Source: Monosporascus cannonballus
Taxonomy: Eukaryota > Ascomycota > Sordariomycetes > Xylariales
Direction of reading: 5' to 3'
Length of the DNA stretch: 64,000 nucleotides
NCBI GenBank assembly: GCA_004154925.1
Contig: QJNS01000078.1
Span: 1 to 64,000, forward strand
Below are positions 59,646 through 64,000 of this stretch, piece after piece. How positions within the stretch are numbered: the stretch's first letter is position 1; every line of letters starts with the position of its first letter. The translations under genes were made by a program, and so were the position numbers. The notes beneath the pieces were generated by a model. The model searched no databases and had not been told where the DNA came from. It worked only from the letters and a program-made list of their open reading frames with translations.

Positions 59646-62145
59646 TCTGGATTCTTATATACGGGGGACCCGGGGGGAGGCGGAGGTGGTGGACGGTTGT
59701 ACCCTAGCTTTGTGCCAAATTGGGGGGCGTATCAGCATTCTTCCATCTGCATTCAAGTCTTGAACACTTTAGCATCGGAGGTCTTTCATGAAAGCGGTAG
59801 TGGTTAGACTTCGTGGAGTACGGAGTAGCGGAGGGTCAACGAAAATAATTGAGTCGATGTATACCCTCATCAATGCTTAGTTGGTGTGAGAATGTAGTAT
59901 CACTAGAGTATCGAGGTGGCGATAAAGCCCTACGACAGCTTCTCAGGCCGAGATATTACACATATCTCTCCCCCTCTTCGGCCAGCTCGGCGAAATGGGC
60001 TCGATACTGCTGCAAATATACACTTCCAGAGCTACATGGGCACAGCCAGCACTGCTAACATCTCATTCCAGGATTCATTTATCTCCCGATTGGTACGGGC
60101 GCCTGAGGGCTGTTGGCCTCGCTGCTTGAAACATGCAAAATGACAACCTTGCTCTGTAGCTAGGCCGCCGACTAAAAGACATGTCTGCGACGCTCATTAT
60201 ATCTCAGAGACCATAGTTGAGGGAGTTCTTGGGTTCTCCATGTGATTCTTGCAATACCGTTCTTTATTGGGGGATATCGCCGCGACCCGACTAGCCATTA
60301 TGTGGCGATTATTCGCAAAAGCTCTCCACAGTTTGAGAAGTAAATGAGGATGGTTCGAAAGGCTAGGAGCCGGGTTCCTAAGATTCCGGCCTGACAAAAT
60401 TCTGCATTGAATGAGGATAGAGGGATGAAGTGTAGATGCAAGGATAGCAATAAACAATAGGCTAACGTCCAAGCATGCACGTAAGCATGCTATCCTCCTA
60501 AGTTTGGCTGGGTAGCTCCAGACAGAAAAGTGGGGCCGCTCTCCGGACAACACTGTGTTGCGTCATTGGCATGGGCGTTCGATGATAAATACTACCCATC
60601 GTGTGATAAGAAATTGTCGAGCTGTTGATACTCCTAGGCGGGAGTTTGACACAAAATTCAGGCACTTTTAATATCCGTCCAGCGACTGTTTGGAAAATAA
60701 TTTATTGGGTTCGGCAGGTAGGGGCAGAGGAGAAGTTCTAGGTTGTTTTTAATTATCGTCTTTATTTAGTTCCAATTTTCCTAATTTTTTTTAAAAACAT
60801 ATATTTTTGTTTTCATATCAGGCCAGACTGTGGAGTCTTTAGTGCGTTTGGGTCAAACGCGGAATTCTGTCAACCACCTGCCAGGGACCTGTGTGGATAC
60901 GCTGGCTATCCACTAGAGAAGCATCAAATCTGTCGGCTTATGTTAGGCACAAACCGTCTTTTCAACTCTCGCTGCTGATCACCTTCGGGGTCCAACCGGC
61001 CCGTGTGGCGACCCAGTCCTACCCCATTCATAGACGGCGCTGCCACCTAATTTACATCGAACTCCCAGTTATCAGCAAGGATCTCTCTCCGGCCTCAGTG
61101 GTCCTTACGTAGTTGCCAGGATATCCAATGAAAACTTCTAATTGATGGCTGGCTACCGTTTCTGGGAGCCAAGGCGCGACTTGAGCCAGGTACCAAGCAA
61201 CAATGAAAAATGATGATGGCATCCGTGCAGATTTGCCGATCTCTTTCTCTCCATCGATATCGGCTTCGTTGCAACTAGATGCCGCAGAACAGAGCTACAG
61301 TATGGCAGCGAATGGGTCGGTCGGGGAATGGTATTTAATGGCGAGTTGAATGCGGTAGTTGAGACGAACAAAAATTCTTAAACCATTCATCGATCAGTTC
61401 CGTGAGTTAACTGTAACTAACACATACAGAATCCGCCGAGTCTACTAATGCCTATAGTATCACCTCAGCGCCCTGTTGTGCAAGTTTCTCACATCATACA
61501 TCCCTTGCCTTAGGTACAAAGTAGGGTTTCGTGTGAGTATTTGGTACTTACATAGCCACCAAACCAGCGCTATATGCACAGGTATATGTACGGCCGACTG
61601 TAATGTGAAGAATCACCGAGGCCCGTAGCATCCTTATGACATCGTCTTCTGATCCCGCCGATTGCTCAGCCACAACCGGTTACTTACTAAGTACACGAAT
61701 ACCCATAATACCTGCCAAGCTTGGTCCTCATCGCTGGATCGCATAACAGTGAGTGCGCTTGTTCATGCGACTCGGTATCCAAGATTTCTATGTATTTTAT
61801 TCTCCTCCCATATCACGCCTAGCACTACCTACCATTTCGGCATCTTCGCCAGAACATATACTTACGGCATAGACGAGAGAAGGATCGGGACGTAACTCTC
61901 GGAGTTTCAGCCACCCAACTCAGGAGGAGCGTTACATTCCCAGTAACCCAGTACTATCATTTCAGCTGGTGTCGTCAGTCACCCGAGACAAGAAGACGAC
62001 TCACACACCAGCATTCGAGGAAGGGTCTTTGTTGACTACGAGCCAACAAAGTAGTCCACTCCATCCTTTCCTATCAATTTCGAGTCGACTGAGCGCATCC
62101 TCACCAGATCGCACCGAAGAGCGGTCGTCCTTGACATCGCAGAAG
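59646..62145. other. Intergenic region, no supported gene
   Basis: Only short frames without domains (for example 60197-60553 minus, 61153-61371 minus) are present. A minor AT-rich patch lies at 60750-60800. The final 200 bp are the likely leader of the patatin-like gene; the frame there is open upstream of the chosen ATG but only from GTG. Confidence 0.5.
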
Positions 62146-64000
62146 ATGGAAGCTGATAGGGTCAGGAGGAAGGACACGACCAAGGGTCCTCCTTTAAGAA
62201 TATTGAGTTTGGGTAGGTTCTCAACCCCCCACTTGGAGCCAGCTTCTCGCTCCTCCTCAACGCCCGATGTGCGAACTGACATTTCGTGCTCGCGACAGAT
62301 GGTGGCGGAGTTCGCGGATATTCAATGCTCATCATCCTACAGGTACTAATGCATAGGTATGGATATTCGCTGTCTGGCACATGCTAATATTAAATGCTAA
62401 GGGGATACTAGGACGTTCGTCGAAATAGAAGGACGAGCTCCCCAACGTCACGAGATACCCAAGCCATGCGACCACTTTGATTTAATAGTCGGCACCGGAA
62501 CCGGCGGTTTGATTGCTCTTATGCTTGGCCGCCTTCGACTCGACTTGGAACAGTGCAAGGAACTCTACGTGCGCCTGACTAGAATGGTCTTCGAGACCGA
62601 TAAGACGTTCGCCGGTATCCCATTTCGCTCAACCTTATACAAGGCCTCGTTACTGGAACAAGCGATCAAGGAGGCCGTTAGGGAACACACTGTGTCTGAT
62701 GAGGAAGGGAACGATGGGGCTTCAGTCTATAGCCCGTTATCCACCAGCTCACGGCCGAGTACCGGGGTTCCGAAACGCCATCAGAGCAATGCGAGCGTTG
62801 TTAGTTTCAGTGCACGAAGTCCGTCGGCCCAGATGAACCGACCGTTTTTCCGAGGATCGTACGGCGATCCTGAGGCTCGGTTGTACGACACGAGGGAGAA
62901 CCGGACAAAAACGTAGAGATGACCTTTACCCTCAGAGAATCAAATTCATACCCCCAACTAACTTGCTTTTAGGGCCGTTACGGCAATGTATAAGGGCACT
63001 CCTAAGGGCGGCAACCCTGCCCTCCTACGCTCATATGACTCCAGGAAAGAGCCTGCGCCCGAATACGACTGTAAAATTTGGGAAGCTGGTCGAGCTACTT
63101 GTGCAATCGGGCTGGCGTTCAAGCCCATCAGCGTCGGGCAGTCTCTCTTCCACGATGATGGGGCCGGTACGTTCAACCCGGCACCTTACGCCCTCGACGA
63201 AGCCACCGTCAACGAATGGCCCGGACGTGAAGTGGGAGTCTTCGTTAGCATAGGAACCGGGAGACGACCTAGGGGGACCGATCAGAACTCTCACTTGTGG
63301 TATGAGGGTTTCTTGGGCGAATTCGCGGAGGCAAGGAGAAGGTTGATTGCCAAAATCGAAGGATGCGAGACCATCCATGAGCGCATGAAAAAGGAATACC
63401 TCCTGAAGCGGGGAGTCAATATCGAAAATTATTACCGGCTGAATGTCGAGGTCGGTGTTGGCGAATTTGGCATGAACGAGTGGGACCGGCTAGGCGAAAT
63501 CAGCACAAGAACCAAGAGGTACTTCGATCGAGAGGCCGAGCAAAAGCTGCTGCAAGCTTGCGCGGCGAAATTATCCAAGATACACAGAGCGAAACTACGC
63601 TGGGAGAGAATGAGTAACGGCACGGAACCCGTCTCGAACCTGGCCCTGCCGTCGATAAGTTACCCTCTAGCCGTCGAACTTCCAGGAGACTTCCCTTCGG
63701 TACCGGTAGTTCGCAGCAGGCCTCCCAGCCGGCAGTCCTACGATTCTGGTGTTGATCGCCTCTCTCTTCCCGGATCCAATCCCAACCAAAGTCCACGCAG
63801 CTCAGGAGAGCGGATTTCACCTCTTACCAGCCATACTTCTCCGACTCTTCAAGCTGCGCGCCCAGTGCGCAAAACAGACTCTCCGTCCCCCGTTCCGGCC
63901 GTCGCTGAACAAACTTCCGACGAGGAGCCAGACCGTCTCCTCGTCACGGCGCCCACGCCGGCGCAGTATCGCACAGCAACAGGTTCAGACAAGATCGCCA
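62146..64000 (+). CDS. Patatin-like protein lacking the catalytic serine, 3' end outside the window
   Basis: Predicted exons are 62146-62212, 62299-62356, 62412-62912 and 62973 onward (introns 86, 55 and 60 bp). The frame is still open at base 64000, after 551 codons. Splicing joins LRILSL to DGGGVRGYSMLIILQ, the oxyanion-loop motif of patatins, then HRTFVEIEGRAPQ and FDLIVGTGTGGLIALML. Active patatins have GxSxG at the nucleophile elbow; here it reads G-T-G-T-G, so the serine is glycine. The later block HDDGAGTFNPAP holds the position of the catalytic aspartate (DG[A/G]). VFVSIGTGRRP follows. The C-terminal part after about residue 430 is Ser/Pro-rich. Active members hydrolyse membrane phospholipids and some fungal ones act in immunity-like cell death. 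Absence of serine suggests a scaffold or sensor role, which is inference. No membrane segment is visible. Confidence 0.88.

Noticed and set aside
1..64000. CRISPR arrays or bacterial-type operons
   Set aside because: No regularly spaced repeats; genes are intron-containing and fungal throughout.

Overview
The window reads as nuclear chromosomal DNA of a filamentous ascomycete (Pezizomycotina, most likely a Sordariomycete). The genes have short introns of 49-91 bp with GTRNGT-type donors and CTRAC-like branch sites. The protein families are typical fungal ones. Repeats carry the C-to-T/G-to-A decay of repeat-induced point mutation (RIP), so gene-dense, GC-balanced stretches alternate with AT-rich, gene-empty blocks.

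Layout. (1) 1-11 kb is a transposon graveyard. It holds a RIP-mutated pogo/Fot1-type DDE transposase relic (about 0.4-1.86 kb, minus strand). It also holds a complete but dead Ty1/copia retrotransposon (2317-8323, minus strand) with 239-bp LTRs, a GAAAG target-site duplication and a primer site matching half of initiator tRNA-Met. Broken ankyrin-like remains follow. (2) 13.1-32.2 kb is a core block of cell-cycle, genome-maintenance and transcription genes: the Wee1 kinase, gamma-tubulin complex protein 3 (Spc98), the SAGA subunit Hfi1/Ada1, the checkpoint mediator Mrc1, and an unassigned protein with an OB-like C-terminus. (3) 32.5-35.1 kb holds a decayed HET-domain gene and one small unassigned gene. 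(4) 35.67-40.06 kb is a very AT-rich RIP block interrupted by one GC-normal 190-bp insertion that looks like a solo LTR; 40.06-43.35 kb is gene-empty. (5) 43.35-53.5 kb holds accessory genes: a secreted GH31 alpha-glucosidase, a caspase-like/C2H2 zinc-finger fusion whose expected catalytic cysteine is tyrosine, and a five-exon hexose transporter. The alpha-glucosidase and the transporter fit together as maltose/oligosaccharide hydrolysis plus hexose uptake, although they are not adjacent. (6) 53.5-64 kb is sparse: a 163-aa unassigned gene, a two-exon secreted cysteine-rich peptide with a CS-alpha-beta (defensin-like) cysteine pattern, and a patatin-like protein cut by the window end whose nucleophile elbow lacks the catalytic serine.

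The most interesting material is in the accessory half: a pseudo-caspase joined to zinc fingers, a serine-less patatin, a HET remnant and a defensin-like secreted peptide. Caspase-like, patatin and HET domains are known from fungal self/non-self recognition and cell-death proteins. Whether these genes act together is inference. All coordinates, splice sites and domain calls were read by eye; no database search was run.
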